Shown piece by piece: positions 18,109 to 26,738 of a stretch of DNA of 64,000 nt. The stretch spans positions 62,001 through 126,000 of the forward strand of contig NZ_JTJB01000034.1 in NCBI RefSeq assembly GCF_000794385.1, read 5' to 3'. The stretch is from Thermus sp. 2.9 (GTDB taxonomy: Bacteria; Deinococcota; Deinococci; Deinococcales; Thermaceae). Below the pieces are notes generated by a model. That model did no database searches. It saw only the letters and a list, made by a program, of their open reading frames with translations, and was not told the DNA's origin. Position 1 is the stretch's first letter. Every line of letters starts with the position of its first letter. Both the position numbers and the translations under genes were made by a program.

Positions 18109-19846
18109 GGCGGATCACCATGAGGCCGAGCTCGCGGAGCTGCTCCTCGGGCACGGGGCTCGGGGCCCCGGTCAAGGGGTCTTTGCCCTCCTTGTTCTTG
18201 GGGAAGGCGATGACCTCGCGGATGGAGGGGCTTCCCGTCATGAGGGCTAGGAGGCGGTCCAGGCCCCAGGCGATGCCGCCGTGGGGCGGGGCCCCGTAGG
18301 TGAGGGCCTCGAGGAAAAACCCGAACTTCTCCTTCTGCTCCTCCTCGCCGATGCCCAGGAGGGCGAACATCTTGGCCTGCAGGGCGGGGTCGTGGATGCG
18401 GATGGACCCGCCCCCCACCTCCACCCCGTTCAGGACCAGGTCGTAGGCCAGGGCCCTCACCCGGCCCGGCTCCGTGTCCAAAAGGGGCAGGTCCTCGGGG
18501 TGGGGGCTGGTGAAGGGGTGGTGCATGTAGGTCCAGCCGCCCCGTTCCTCGTCCCATTCCAGGAGGGGGAAGTCCACCACCCAAAGGAAGCGGAAGCCCT
18601 CCCGGGGCAAGGGCAAAAGCTCGGCCAGGGCCAAGCGCACCTGGCCCAGGGCCTCCGCCGCCACCTTGCGGCTTGCCGCCACCAGGAGGAGGGTTTCCCC
18701 CGGCTTGGCCCCCGTGGCCTGGAGCAGGGCTTCCCGCACGGGCTCCAGGAACTTGGCCACGCCCCCAGAGAAGCCTCCCTCCTCCACCCGGGCGAAGGCG
18801 AGACCCCCCGCCCCGTGACGCTTGGCCAGCTCCTCCAGCTCGGCGATCTCCTTTCGGGAAAGGGCCTTGGGAACGGCGAGGGCCTTCACGCTTTCCGCCT
18901 GCTGGAAGACCTGGAAGGCGCTTTCCCGGAGCATGGGCCCCACCTCCTTAAGCTCCAGGCCAAAGCGCAGGTCGGGCTTGTCCGAGCCGTAGCGCTCCAT
19001 GGCCTCCTGGTAGGTGAGGCGGGGGAAGGGGAGGGGGAGCTCCACGCCCAAGGCCTCGCGGAAGACGTGGGCCATTAGGCGCTCGTTTAGGGCGAGGACG
19101 TCCTCCACTTCCACGAAGCTCATCTCCAGGTCCAGCTGGGTGAAGTCGGGTTGGCGGTCCGCCCGGAGGTCCTCGTCGCGGAAGCAGCGGGCGATCTGGA
19201 AGTAGCGGTCAAACCCCGCCACCATGAGCATCTGCTTGAAGAGCTGGGGGGACTGGGGCAGGGCGTAGAAGAGGCCGGGCTTCTGGCGGTAGGGGACGAG
19301 GAAGTCCCGGGCCCCTTCCGGGGTGCTCTTGGTGAGGAAGGGGGTTTCCACCTGGATGAAGCCTTCTCGGTCCAGGAAGTCCCAGATGGCCTTGATGATC
19401 CGGTGGCGCAGGCGCAGGTTCTCCTGCATCCGCTTGCGCCTTAGGTCTAAGTAGCGGTACTTGAGGCGGAGCTCCTCGGAGGCTTCCCTTTCCTCCTCCC
19501 CCCGCCAGCCGGCGTCCACGGGGAAGGGCGGGGTTTTGGCCTCCGCTAAGACCTCGAGGCCTTCCAGCTCCACCTCCACCTTGCCCGTGGGCAGGCGGGG
19601 GTTGGGCTCCGGGCGGAGGCGCACCCGGCCCTTGGCCCGCACCACCCACTCCGAGCGCACCCGTTCGGCGGTGGCGTAGGCGGGGCTATCCGGGTGGGCC
19701 ACCAGCTGAACCAGGCCCTCCCGGTCCCGGAGGTCCAAAAAGATGAGGCCCCCCAGGTCCCGGCGGCGGTTCACCCAGCCCTCCAGGACCACCTCCTGCC
19801 CCGCGTGCTCTTCCCTAAGGCTTCCGGCGTAGTGGGTGCGGCGCAT
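18101..19846 (-). CDS. aspS: Aspartyl-tRNA synthetase (bacterial type, with GAD insertion)
   Basis: 581 residues. N-terminal OB-fold ([10 protein letters not shown] near 23), class II core with motif 2 [14 protein letters not shown], a large bacterial GAD insertion (about 290-415), and motif 3 G-I-A-W-G-L-D-R-L. The length and GAD domain identify the long bacterial AspRS. It begins 24 nt after hisS; TAAGCT 10 nt before the ATG might be a weak internal promoter. Confidence 0.97.
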   Translation of the reverse strand: MRRTHYAGSLREEHAGQEVVLEGWVNRRRDLGGLIFLDLRDREGLVQLVAHPDSPAYATAERVRSEWVVRAKGRVRLRPEPNPRLPTGKVEVELEGLEVLAEAKTPPFPVDAGWRGEEEREASEELRLKYRYLDLRRKRMQENLRLRHRIIKAIWDFLDREGFIQVETPFLTKSTPEGARDFLVPYRQKPGLFYALPQSPQLFKQMLMVAGFDRYFQIARCFRDEDLRADRQPDFTQLDLEMSFVEVEDVLALNERLMAHVFREALGVELPLPFPRLTYQEAMERYGSDKPDLRFGLELKEVGPMLRESAFQVFQQAESVKALAVPKALSRKEIAELEELAKRHGAGGLAFARVEEGGFSGGVAKFLEPVREALLQATGAKPGETLLLVAASRKVAAEALGQVRLALAELLPLPREGFRFLWVVDFPLLEWDEERGGWTYMHHPFTSPHPEDLPLLDTEPGRVRALAYDLVLNGVEVGGGSIRIHDPALQAKMFALLGIGEEEQKEKFGFFLEALTYGAPPHGGIAWGLDRLLALMTGSPSIREVIAFPKNKEGKDPLTGAPSPVPEEQLRELGLMVIRHD

Positions 19847-19870
19847 AATCCCCCCAAGCTTACCAAGTTC

Positions 19871-21127
19871 TCATGCCAAGGCGGCGAGGAGGAAGCCCAG
19901 GGCTTCCGCCTGGAGAAGCCGCACCTGCTCCCCGGTGGCGAGGCGCTTCAGGGTCACCTCTTCCGCCCTTAGCTCGTCCTCGCCCAGGAAGCCCGCAAAG
20001 AGGGCGCCCCGCTTCAAGGCCTCCTCCACGCCCTTGCCCGGCTTTTTGGGGGTTAGGGCGTACTCCACCTTAAGCCTGGGCCTCAGGCGCTCCGCCAGGT
20101 AGAAGGCTTCCGCCACCGCCTCCTCCGTGAGGGGGATGAGGTAGAGTTCAGGGCCCCTTTCCTCGGGAAGGCCATAGCCCTCGGCCTCGAGGGCCAAGGC
20201 CACCCGCTCCACGCCGAAGGCGAAGCCCACCCCCGGCACCTTCGGCCCCCCCAGCAGCTCGGAAAGGCCGTCGTACCGGCCCCCGCCCCCCAGGGCGGAC
20301 TGGGCCCCGATCTCCGCGTGGTGCACCTCAAAGGCGGTGCGCACGTAGTAGTCCAGGCCCCGCACCAGGGCGGGCTCCAGCTCGTAGGGCACGCCAAGCC
20401 GGCTTAGGTGGCGCTCCACCGCTTGGAGGTGGGCCCTGGCGGCTTCCCCCAGGAAGTCCAGCATGGGCTTCACCTGGAGCTCCCGCAAAAGGGCCTGGTC
20501 CTTTTCGCTCTTGGAGTCCAGGATGCGCATGGGGTTGAGTTCCAGGCGCTCCTTGGAGTCCTCGGAGAGGGCCTCCCGGTGGGGGGCCAGAACCTCCCGC
20601 AGGTAAGCGTTGTAGCGGGCCCGGTCCTCCGGGTCCCCCACGGAGGAAAGCTTCACGGAGAGGCGCCTTAGGCCCAACTCCTTGAGGCTTTCGTAGAGGA
20701 GCACGATGGCCTCGGCGTCCAAGATGGGGCTTTCCGAGCCCAGCGCCTCGTAGTTCACCTGGTGGAACTGGCGGTAGCGCCCCTTCTGGGGCCTTTCCGC
20801 CCGGAACATGGGGCCCGCCATCCAAAGCCGCACGGGTTGGGGCCAGACCTTCATCCCGTGCTCCAGATAGGCCCGCACCATGGCGGCGGTGCCCTCGGGG
20901 CGCAGGGTGAGGGAGCGCCCTCCCCGGTCCTGGAAGGTGAACATCTCCTTGCGCACGATGTCCGTGGCGGCCCCCACCCCCTTTTCAAAAACCTGGGTTT
21001 CCTCCAGGACGGGGGTGATGAGCTCTAAGGCCCCCGCCGCCTCGAGGACCCGCCGGGCGGTGGCGACGATGTGTTGGTGGAGCCTAAGCTCCTTGCCGAA
21101 AAGGTCCTTGGTGCCCCGGACGGCCAT
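19871..21127 (-). CDS. hisS: Histidyl-tRNA synthetase
   Basis: 418 residues. Class II motif 2 is [16 protein letters not shown], the histidine-specific blocks L-V-R-G-L-D-Y-Y and G-G-G-G-R-Y-D-G are present, and motif 3 is F-A-F-G-V-E-R-V. The C-terminal anticodon-binding domain is complete. It heads the run of three tRNA synthetases; TAAAGT 8 nt upstream of the ATG may be its -10 box. Confidence 0.97.
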   Translation of the reverse strand: MAVRGTKDLFGKELRLHQHIVATARRVLEAAGALELITPVLEETQVFEKGVGAATDIVRKEMFTFQDRGGRSLTLRPEGTAAMVRAYLEHGMKVWPQPVRLWMAGPMFRAERPQKGRYRQFHQVNYEALGSESPILDAEAIVLLYESLKELGLRRLSVKLSSVGDPEDRARYNAYLREVLAPHREALSEDSKERLELNPMRILDSKSEKDQALLRELQVKPMLDFLGEAARAHLQAVERHLSRLGVPYELEPALVRGLDYYVRTAFEVHHAEIGAQSALGGGGRYDGLSELLGGPKVPGVGFAFGVERVALALEAEGYGLPEERGPELYLIPLTEEAVAEAFYLAERLRPRLKVEYALTPKKPGKGVEEALKRGALFAGFLGEDELRAEEVTLKRLATGEQVRLLQAEALGFLLAALA

Positions 21128-21162
21128 ACCCTTCCACTTTACGGCGTAGGGGCCTTGGGTGC

Positions 21163-21168
21163 TATCCT
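21163..21168 (+). promoter_or_regulatory. -10 box of a leaderless promoter
   Basis: TATCCT ends 6 nt before ATG 21175. It faces away from the hisS promoter (TAAAGT, minus strand) in the same 47-nt gap. Confidence 0.5.
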
Positions 21169-21174
21169 CTTCTC

Positions 21175-21504
21175 ATGACCGGGAAGGGGAGGGGAGTTCT
21201 CGTCTTCCTCTACGTCCTCCTTGCCCTCACCGCCTCCACCGGGGTGGCCCTGCAGCTTTACCTCATGCAGGTGCAAAACCCGGGGCTTCGCCTTGACCTC
21301 TGCCAAAGCCCCGGGGAAAAGGTGGAGGTGGAGCACTCCCCCCTGTGCGGCCTTCAGGTGGCCCCGGGCGGCCCGGTGGTGGAGGCCCCTGCCTCGCCCC
21401 AGCCCCTGGCGCTGGGCCGGGTGCGTCCTGTGGCGGCCCCAGGCCACCCCGCCCCCCTTCCCCAGGTCCAGAGCCCGCGGGCCCCTCCTTTCCCCCAGGT
21501 CTAG
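21175..21504 (+). CDS. Small single-pass membrane protein with Pro-rich tail, unknown function
   Basis: 109 residues. A short basic N-terminus and one membrane helix (about 8-30) are followed by an outside segment with two Cys (L-D-L-C-Q-S and P-L-C-G-L) about 16 residues apart and a Pro/Ala/Gln-rich low-complexity tail. The two Cys could form a disulphide. No family is recognised. A leaderless -10 box precedes it and the next gene begins 43 nt downstream with its own RBS. Confidence 0.55.
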   Translation: MTGKGRGVLVFLYVLLALTASTGVALQLYLMQVQNPGLRLDLCQSPGEKVEVEHSPLCGLQVAPGGPVVEAPASPQPLALGRVRPVAAPGHPAPLPQVQSPRAPPFPQV

Positions 21505-21547
21505 TCCGGCAAAGGGCGTTTCGGACCTCGGGTGGAAAGGAGGGTGC

Positions 21548-22141
21548 ATGCAAGCGGTGGTGTTCACGCAAAACCTGGCGCTTTACGCCTTGGTGGCGGA
21601 GGCGCTTCGCAAAGCCGGTTGGCGGGTTGCTTGGAAGGAGGGAGAAGGATTGGCCTTGGCGGACTTGGACCACGTGGCCCAGGGGGAGGTTCTCCTCTGG
21701 CCCACGCCCTTCGGCCTTCGGGCCTACGACCCGAAGCGCTATGCCTTCCTCACCCGGCAGGATCGGCCCGAGACCCTGGCCGAGGGGCTTAGGGGGCGAG
21801 TGGGCCTTGGGCTTTTGCCGGGGGAAAGGGCGGCCCTTTGGGCCTTGGGCCAAGGGGTGCCCCCCGAGGTGGGGGCCTTGGCCCAGGCCTTGGGGGCGCC
21901 CCGGCACCGGGCCCGCTTCTACCTCAAGGGGCTTCTCAACAAGTTCGGCTTAGCCCTCCCGGACCTCCTCCGCCTCGCCCGGCATCAGGTGCAGGTAGCG
22001 GGGCTTCAAGGCCACCCGGATGGCTTGGCCCGGCTTCAGGCGGAGCCTTTCCTGCACGTGCCGGGGCAGGAGGAGTACCAGGGGAATGGGCCCGAGGAAG
22101 CGCCCCCGGTAGGTCAGGCCCTGGGGGTGCAGGCTTTCTAG
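21548..22141 (+). CDS. Putative LuxR-type response regulator with degenerate receiver domain
   Basis: 197 residues. Residues about 1-95 have the size and strand/helix rhythm of a receiver domain (A-V-V-F-T-Q-N-L-A-L-Y-A-L-V-A-E-A-L), but the acidic cluster and phosphorylatable Asp are not visible. Residues about 98-148 look like a LuxR/NarL helix-turn-helix (P-G-E-R-A-A-L-W-A-L through L-L-N-K-F-G-L). The remaining tail lies antisense to the end of modC by about 190 nt and is poorly protein-like, so the true stop may be earlier and hidden by a frameshift. RBS GGAGGG precedes the ATG by 4 nt. The call is moderately sure. Confidence 0.5.
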   Translation: MQAVVFTQNLALYALVAEALRKAGWRVAWKEGEGLALADLDHVAQGEVLLWPTPFGLRAYDPKRYAFLTRQDRPETLAEGLRGRVGLGLLPGERAALWALGQGVPPEVGALAQALGAPRHRARFYLKGLLNKFGLALPDLLRLARHQVQVAGLQGHPDGLARLQAEPFLHVPGQEEYQGNGPEEAPPVGQALGVQAF

Positions 22142-22965
22142 GACGCCCTCCAGCACGTTTTCCGCGGGAGGGGGCGGTCCTCCCGCACCACGATCACTTC
22201 CTCCGCCCGCACCCCAAGCCAAGCCCTCCTTCCCGGCCTGGCCCAGGGGGGGAGGGGAAGCCGCAGGAAGACCCCCTCCACCACCACCCCCCCTTCCACC
22301 ACCCGGGCGGGGAAGAGGTTTTGGTAGCCGAGAAGCCGCGCCACCTCCACGCTTCCGGGGGCGGCCATCACCTCATCCGGGGGGCCTTCCTGGAGCACCC
22401 GCCCCCGCCCCAGCACCACCAGCCAGTCCGCCATCCCCGCCAAGGCCGGGTCGTGGCTCACCGCCAGGGCGGGGAGGCCCTCTTGGCGGATGAGGGCGAT
22501 GAGTTCCGCCAGCACCTGGTCCTTGGTGAGGGGGTCCAGGGCGCTGGTGGGCTCGTCCAAGAGGAGGACTTCCGGGCTTCGGGCCAGGGCCCGGGCCAGG
22601 GCCACCCGCTGCTTCTGCCCCCCGGATAGGGCCCTAGGGCGCTTGTGGGCGTGGTCCAGAAGCCCCACCCGCTCCAGGAGGGCCAGGGCCTTGGCCTTGG
22701 CGTCCTTCCCGTGAAGGGGAAAGGCCACGTTTTCCCAGGCGGTCATGTGGGGGAAGAGGGCCAGGTCCTGGGGCAGGTAGCCGATGGGCCGCTTTTCCGG
22801 GGGAAGGCCCCCGTAGGGCGTGCCCTCCGCGGGGAGGAGGCCCGCCAGGGCCTTAAGGAGGGTGGTCTTGCCGACGCCGCTTTCCCCGAGGAGCAGGGTG
22901 AAGCCTTGAACCCGGAAGCGGGCCTCGAGGCGGATGGGTCGCCTCACCCGGTAGTGGACCTCCAC
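21950..22965 (-). pseudogene. modC: Molybdate/tungstate ABC transporter ATP-binding protein ModC, frameshifted near the 3' end
   Basis: Walker A G-E-S-G-V-G-K-T-T, Q-loop Y-L-P-Q-D-L-A, signature L-S-G-G-Q-K-Q-R, Walker B L-L-L-D-E-P and the switch His in V-S-H-D-P are all in the main ORF. After residue about 265 the frame ends with a short odd tail, while the TOBE-like continuation (A-E-N-V-L-E-G-V-L-E-S-L to the end) is in the next frame, down to TAA at 21950. Adding one C to the run at 22166-22168 (GGG on the plus strand) restores the reading frame to about 338 residues. GTG 22965 is chosen as start because GGGAGG sits 8 nt upstream; it overlaps modB. Single-base error is the simplest explanation. 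Confidence 0.85.
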
Positions 22966-23621
22966 GCCCGCCACCTCCCTTCCAAAAGGCGTACCGAAAC
23001 CAGGATGAGGAGGCTAAGGAGGAGGAGGAAGGAGGAGGCCTTGGCCGCCTCGGCGAAGCGCAGGGCCTGGACCAGGTCGTAGAGGTAGATGCTCACCATC
23101 TGGGTTTTCCCGGGGATGGAACCCCCCACCATGAGCACCACCCCGAACTCCCCCAGGGTGTGGGCGAAGGCCAAGAGGGTGCCGGATAGGAGGCCGGGCC
23201 AGACCAGGGGAAAGACCACCCGGGCGTAGGCCTTGCGCCGGGGCACCCCCAGGGTGCGGGCCACCTCCAGGAGGTCCCGGTCCAGGCTTAAGAAGGCTTC
23301 CCGGTAGGCGGTGAGGGCGAAGGGCAGGCTGAAGAGGACGCTGGCGAAAAGAAGCCCTTCCAGGCGGAAGGCCCAGGAGACCCCAATGAGCTTGGTCCAA
23401 GGCCCCTCGGGGCCCAGGAAGAGGAGGAGGTAAAAGCCGAGGACCGTGGGGGGAAGGACGAGGGGAAGGAGGAAGACCGCCTCCAGAAGCGCCTTTCCCG
23501 GGAAGTCCCGGAAGGCGAGGGCCCAGGCAAGAGGGGTTCCCAAAAGGAGCAGAAGCACCGCGCTCAAGGAGGCCACCAGGAGGGAAAGGCGAAGGGCTAG
23601 GAAGAACTCGGGCTCGGGCAT
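22944..23621 (-). CDS. modB: Molybdate/tungstate ABC transporter permease ModB
   Basis: 225 residues with about five membrane helices. The inner-membrane-component signature in E-V-A-R-T-L-G-V near residue 120 forms the loop that contacts the ATPase. L-P-L-V-L-P-P-T-V-L-G-F-Y-L-L and F-A-H-T-L-G-E-F-G are typical of ModB/CysT permeases. The start overlaps the modA stop (TAATG). Its partners are modA upstream and modC downstream. Confidence 0.93.
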   Translation of the reverse strand: MPEPEFFLALRLSLLVASLSAVLLLLLGTPLAWALAFRDFPGKALLEAVFLLPLVLPPTVLGFYLLLFLGPEGPWTKLIGVSWAFRLEGLLFASVLFSLPFALTAYREAFLSLDRDLLEVARTLGVPRRKAYARVVFPLVWPGLLSGTLLAFAHTLGEFGVVLMVGGSIPGKTQMVSIYLYDLVQALRFAEAAKASSFLLLLSLLILVSVRLLEGRWRAWRSTTG

Positions 23622-24488
23622 TACTCTCCGGGAAGCAGGAAGCCGTACCGCTTCAGGATGGCCCTTCCCTCCGGGCTTGCCACGAAGCGGTGGAAGGCCA
23701 GGACCTCGGGCCTGGCCCGCCCCTTGAGGACCACGTAGCTTTGCTCCAGGGCCAGGTGGCTCCCCCAGGGGGCCACCCAGTAGACCCCGCTTTGGGCGAG
23801 GCTTTCGTGGAGCACCAGGGGGAGGGCCAAAATCCCCGCCCCGGTGGCGGAGGTGGCGAGCTGGGCGGCGTGGGCGATGTTTTCCCCGTAGACGAACTGG
23901 AAGCGGGGCTTACCCCGGGCGAGGGGAGCGGTGTCCCAGTAGGCCTCCACCCCCTGGGTGAGGCGTTCCCAAGGGATCTCCGCCCAGGAAAGGGCTCGGA
24001 AGGGCTTGTCGGTTCCGGGTAGGGTGAGATCCTTTCGCCGCAGGAGGCCGTAGCGTTCCAAAAGGGTGAGGGCCGCCCGGCCATAGGGTGCATGGACGGG
24101 GTTGGCCAGGGCGAGCTGGGTCACCCTTGGGTCTTTCAAGGCCTCGGGCTTGGGGTCTAGGCCGAGTTTCCGGTCTAGCCAGAGGGCGAGACGGCCCAGG
24201 GCGTATATGCGGCGGGTGCCGGGCTCCGCCAGGCCCCTTTCCTCCAGGAGCTTGGGGTAAAGGCTTTCCGCGGAGAAGAAGAGGTCCGCCTCGAGGCCCT
24301 GGGGTGAGCTGGGTGTACAGCTTGCCCGAAGAGCCAAAGGAGAGGAGAACCTTGGTGCCGGGGTGTTGGGCTTCAAAGACCCGGGCGATCTCAGGCAGGG
24401 CGTAGGTGAGATCGCTTGCCGCCACCACCCGCACGCTCTGGGCCAAGGCGCCCGCCAAACCAAAAAGGAGCCATAGCAAAAAGGCCAT
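23621..24488 (-). pseudogene. modA: Molybdate/tungstate-binding protein ModA, frameshifted
   Basis: The N-terminal part (ATG 24488; signal peptide A-F-L-L-W-L-L-F-G-L-A-G-A-L-A-Q, then V-V-A-A-S-D-L-T-Y-A-L and L-S-F-G-S-S-G-K-L) is in one frame. The rest (Q-G-L-E-A-D-L-F-F-S-A to G-F-L-L-P-G-E) is in another. Adding one C to the run at 24301-24304 joins them into about 289 residues, normal for ModA. S-S-G oxyanion-binding positions and the late Y-V-V-L-K block are present. AGGAGGTGG precedes the ATG and is part of the riboswitch-like leader. It binds molybdate or tungstate in the periplasm and delivers it to ModBC. The break is most likely a sequence error. Confidence 0.87.
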
Positions 24489-24600
24489 GTACCACCTCCT
24501 TTGCCACCGCGGCAGGCGGCGGGGTTGCCCCCACCACCCCGGGGCCCTAAGGCCCGGCCCGGAAGGCCCAGGGGGTCTCGCCGGGCTCGGAGGCGGGGAA
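24489..24600 (-). promoter_or_regulatory. Probable Moco/Tuco-type riboswitch controlling modA translation
   Basis: The 112-nt leader holds a perfect 10-bp helix capped by a GCAA (GNRA) tetraloop (plus-strand 24515-24538), a feature of the Moco RNA motif. It opens with CCUCCGAGCC and GGCGAG, which resemble the conserved core. CCGCCTCC at its 5' end (24596-24589) is fully complementary (one G-U) to GGAGGTGG of the modA Shine-Dalgarno (24499-24492). Closing this P1-like helix would hide the RBS, so ligand binding would switch modABC off. The gene context fits known Moco riboswitch targets. The pairing is seen directly; the family assignment is from memory of the motif and is less sure. Confidence 0.62.
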
Positions 24601-24602
24601 CA

Positions 24603-24611
24603 TTCTATAGC
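24603..24611 (-). promoter_or_regulatory. Extended -10 promoter for modABC
   Basis: Minus strand TGCTATAGA, a TGn-extended -10 box, just inside the end of the udg gene. Transcription would start near 24597, giving a leader matching the riboswitch-like RNA. No good -35 is seen. Confidence 0.5.
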
Positions 24612-25222
24612 AGGGGCTCCTGGCTCACCGCCTTGATCTGCCGGCGCTCCTTGGGGGGGAGGGCGTCCAGGGCCCGCTTCACCTCCTGGATGTCCAGCCA
24701 GGTGAGGTGCTTGGGGCTCCCCGGGGCGCGGCTTGGGTTCCTGAGGAGGTAGGCGGGGTGGAACATGGGGAAGACCTTGATGCCGTGCCACGCGTACCAC
24801 TGGCCCCGCACCTTGGTGATGGAAACCTTTTCCCCCAAGAAGAACTCCGCCGCCACCGCCCCCAAGGGGACGATGATCTGGGGGGCGATGAGCTCAATCT
24901 GCTTTAAGAGCCACTTGTCCGTGCAGATCTTGGCCTCGTCCGGCAGGGGGGCGCGGTTGCCCGGGGGGCGGCACTTGACGATGTTGGTGATGTAGATCTC
25001 CTCCCGGCGGATGCCGGCGGCCTCGAGGATGCGGTTTAGAAGCTGCCCCGCCTTGCCCACGAAGGGACGGCCCGTCCTGTCCTCCTCTTCCCCGGGGCCT
25101 TCCCCCACGATCATGAGCTGGGCGTCGGGGTTGCCCTCGCCGAAGACCACCTGGGTGCGGCCCTCCGCCAGCCGGCAGGCGGTGCAGGCCTGGGCTTGGG
25201 CCCGGAGGAGTTCCAGGGTCAT
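24605..25222 (-). CDS. Uracil-DNA glycosylase, family 4 (Fe-S, UDGa type)
   Basis: 205 residues, matching the thermophilic family-4 enzyme. Two N-terminal cysteines (13 and 16, in C-T-A-C-R) plus two later ones (in V-K-C-R-P-P and K-I-C-T-D) form the 4Fe-4S site. The uracil pocket motif reads G-E-G-P-G-E-E-E-D with R-P-F, and the late motif H-P-A-Y-L-L is present. It excises uracil from DNA formed by cytosine deamination, a frequent lesion at high temperature. The start overlaps the stop of the small upstream gene (ATGA). Confidence 0.96.
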   Translation of the reverse strand: MTLELLRAQAQACTACRLAEGRTQVVFGEGNPDAQLMIVGEGPGEEEDRTGRPFVGKAGQLLNRILEAAGIRREEIYITNIVKCRPPGNRAPLPDEAKICTDKWLLKQIELIAPQIIVPLGAVAAEFFLGEKVSITKVRGQWYAWHGIKVFPMFHPAYLLRNPSRAPGSPKHLTWLDIQEVKRALDALPPKERRQIKAVSQEPLL

Positions 25223-25587
25223 TGCAGGGACTTACGGGCCTTGCGCGCCTCGCGCCGGATCTTGGGGTCCAGGCCGATCATGAGGAAGAAGTTTTCCAGG
25301 GCGTTCTCCTGGCCCTTGATCTCGGGATAGGCGTCCTCCGGGGTGCCGGTGACGAAGGGCAGGGACTTGTAGAGCTCCAGGGCGTACTGGACCACCGCCT
25401 CCGGCCCCTCGGCCTCCGCCACCTCCGCCAGCTTGGCGTAAACCTCGCGGCGCGCCTCGGCGTGGCGGCGGAAGACCTCCGGGTTGGGCGTTTCCGGCGC
25501 CCGGAGGACGTCCTGCTTGGCGATGCGGCGGTAGTGCTTCAAGCCCCGAACGATCTCCTCCGTGGTCAGCGTGATCTTGAACTCCAT
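25219..25587 (-). CDS. Conserved-looking hypothetical protein co-transcribed with uracil-DNA glycosylase
   Basis: 122 residues, soluble and mostly helical, with no signal peptide or membrane segment. A charged N-terminal strand (F-K-I-T-L-T-T-E-E) is followed by helices rich in Arg, Ala and Glu and a basic C-terminus [19 protein letters not shown] and a TATAAT box (minus strand 25634-25629) precede it. It overlaps udg by 4 nt, so it may act with the glycosylase. No family is recognised. Confidence 0.7.
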   Translation of the reverse strand: MEFKITLTTEEIVRGLKHYRRIAKQDVLRAPETPNPEVFRRHAEARREVYAKLAEVAEAEGPEAVVQYALELYKSLPFVTGTPEDAYPEIKGQENALENFFLMIGLDPKIRREARKARKSLQ

Positions 25588-25628
25588 CCCCGCTCCTTTC
25601 CGGCCAAAGGCCCGTCCTTCTTTGGCAG

Positions 25629-25662
25629 ATTATAAGCCTCCTCACGGGAGGGTGCGTATACT
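25629..25662. promoter_or_regulatory. Divergent -10 boxes between the udg operon and a membrane-protein operon
   Basis: Minus strand TATAAT at 25634-25629 serves the 25587 gene, with a 41-nt leader containing AAAGGAG. Plus strand TATACT at 25657-25662 ends 7 nt before ATG 25670, a leaderless start. No clear -35 hexamers are visible. Confidence 0.5.
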
Positions 25663-25669
25663 TGGGGGG

Positions 25670-26734
25670 ATGGAGGTTTTGGGCGCGTATTGGCTGAGGC
25701 GTATTCTCGCCCGTATTGGTGCCCTTACCGTTTACGAGGGACAGGACACCCGCACCGGCATGCCGGTGATGGTCATCCAAGGAGCCAAGGGAAACCCCGT
25801 GGTGGGGGAGGGGCTTTTGCCGGTTCTAGAGGTCCTTCCGGAGGTGTGGGTCTTGGAGTGGCCCCTGGGGGCGGTGCCCCTTTCCCAGTACCTGGGGGTG
25901 GCGGACCCGGAGCGGGCCGCCCACTGGCTCAAGGAGGTGGCGCGGCTTCTCCTCGCCCTGGAGGAAAAAGGGGTTTCCCTGGCCCCGCCCCCGGAGCTCT
26001 TCTTGGTCAAGGGCAAGCGCATCTGGCTCGGCGGAGCGGGGATGGAGGCGTTGGCGGGAGCGCCGGAAGAGGCTTTGGTGGCCCTGGCCCAGGCGCTTTT
26101 GGGGGAGCGCTATGCCGAGTTTCCCTTGCGGGAAACCCTGGAGCGGCTAAGGCGGAAGGAGGTGGGGTTGGGCGCCCTTCTCCAGGAGCCTGGGCCCTCC
26201 CCGTCCCCAGAGCCGCCGCACGAGCCCGACCCCCAGGGGCGCAAGCGCCTCCCCGTGGAGCCGGAAGGGGAGAAGGCCGGGGAAGAGGCGGTGCCAAAGG
26301 CGAACGGAGCGGAAAGCGGGCAAGAGCCCCCGGCGAGCCGCCCCAAGGTGATCCGCATAGAGGAGCGGGAAGAGCCCCCCTTCCCCGTGGTGGAGCCGCC
26401 AAAGCCCTCTTCCCGGCGAGGGTTTTTGCTCCTTGCCCTGCTTCTGCTGGTGGCGTTGGCGGGGGTTCTCCTCTTCCGTCCCCGTGGGGGGGCGGAAAGG
26501 GCTTACGTGATGGAGTTTCGCACGGAACCCGCCACGGAAAAGGCGGAGGTCTTCCTCCTGGAGGCCCCCCCTGGTTCCCGCCTCGCCCCGGGGCAGCTCC
26601 TGTTGGTGGCCCCGGGGCGGGTGGAGTTTGACCAAAAAGGCGTCTACCGCCTGCGCATCCGGGTGCCGGGACGCGACCCCGTGGACTACCTTCTGGAGGT
26701 CCCGGGCCCACCCCTCACCATCAAGGTACGCTAA
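25670..26734 (+). CDS. Single-pass membrane protein with kinase-like cytoplasmic region, unknown function
   Basis: 354 residues. Residues 1-165 resemble the layout of a Ser/Thr kinase domain (an opening strand L-T-V-Y-E-G-Q-D-T-R-T-G, a V-W-V-L-E-W-P hinge-like strand, helices A-A-H-W-L-K-E-V-A-R-L-L-L-A-L) but no catalytic HRD, DFG or glycine loop is seen, so it would be a pseudokinase at best. A long Pro/Glu/Arg-rich linker follows (about 170-245), one membrane helix (about 248-265, after R-R-G-F), and a beta-rich outer domain. A leaderless -10 box precedes it. The next gene starts 4 nt after its stop, so they form a pair. Confidence 0.6.
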   Translation: MEVLGAYWLRRILARIGALTVYEGQDTRTGMPVMVIQGAKGNPVVGEGLLPVLEVLPEVWVLEWPLGAVPLSQYLGVADPERAAHWLKEVARLLLALEEKGVSLAPPPELFLVKGKRIWLGGAGMEALAGAPEEALVALAQALLGERYAEFPLRETLERLRRKEVGLGALLQEPGPSPSPEPPHEPDPQGRKRLPVEPEGEKAGEEAVPKANGAESGQEPPASRPKVIRIEEREEPPFPVVEPPKPSSRRGFLLLALLLLVALAGVLLFRPRGGAERAYVMEFRTEPATEKAEVFLLEAPPGSRLAPGQLLLVAPGRVEFDQKGVYRLRIRVPGRDPVDYLLEVPGPPLTIKVR

Positions 26735-26738
26735 GGTC

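Noticed and set aside
23910-24800. Long minus-strand frame extending modA upstream through the leader into udg
   Set aside because: Only the ATG at 24488 onward codes for the ModA N-terminus; upstream it is the riboswitch-like leader and antisense-free gene end.
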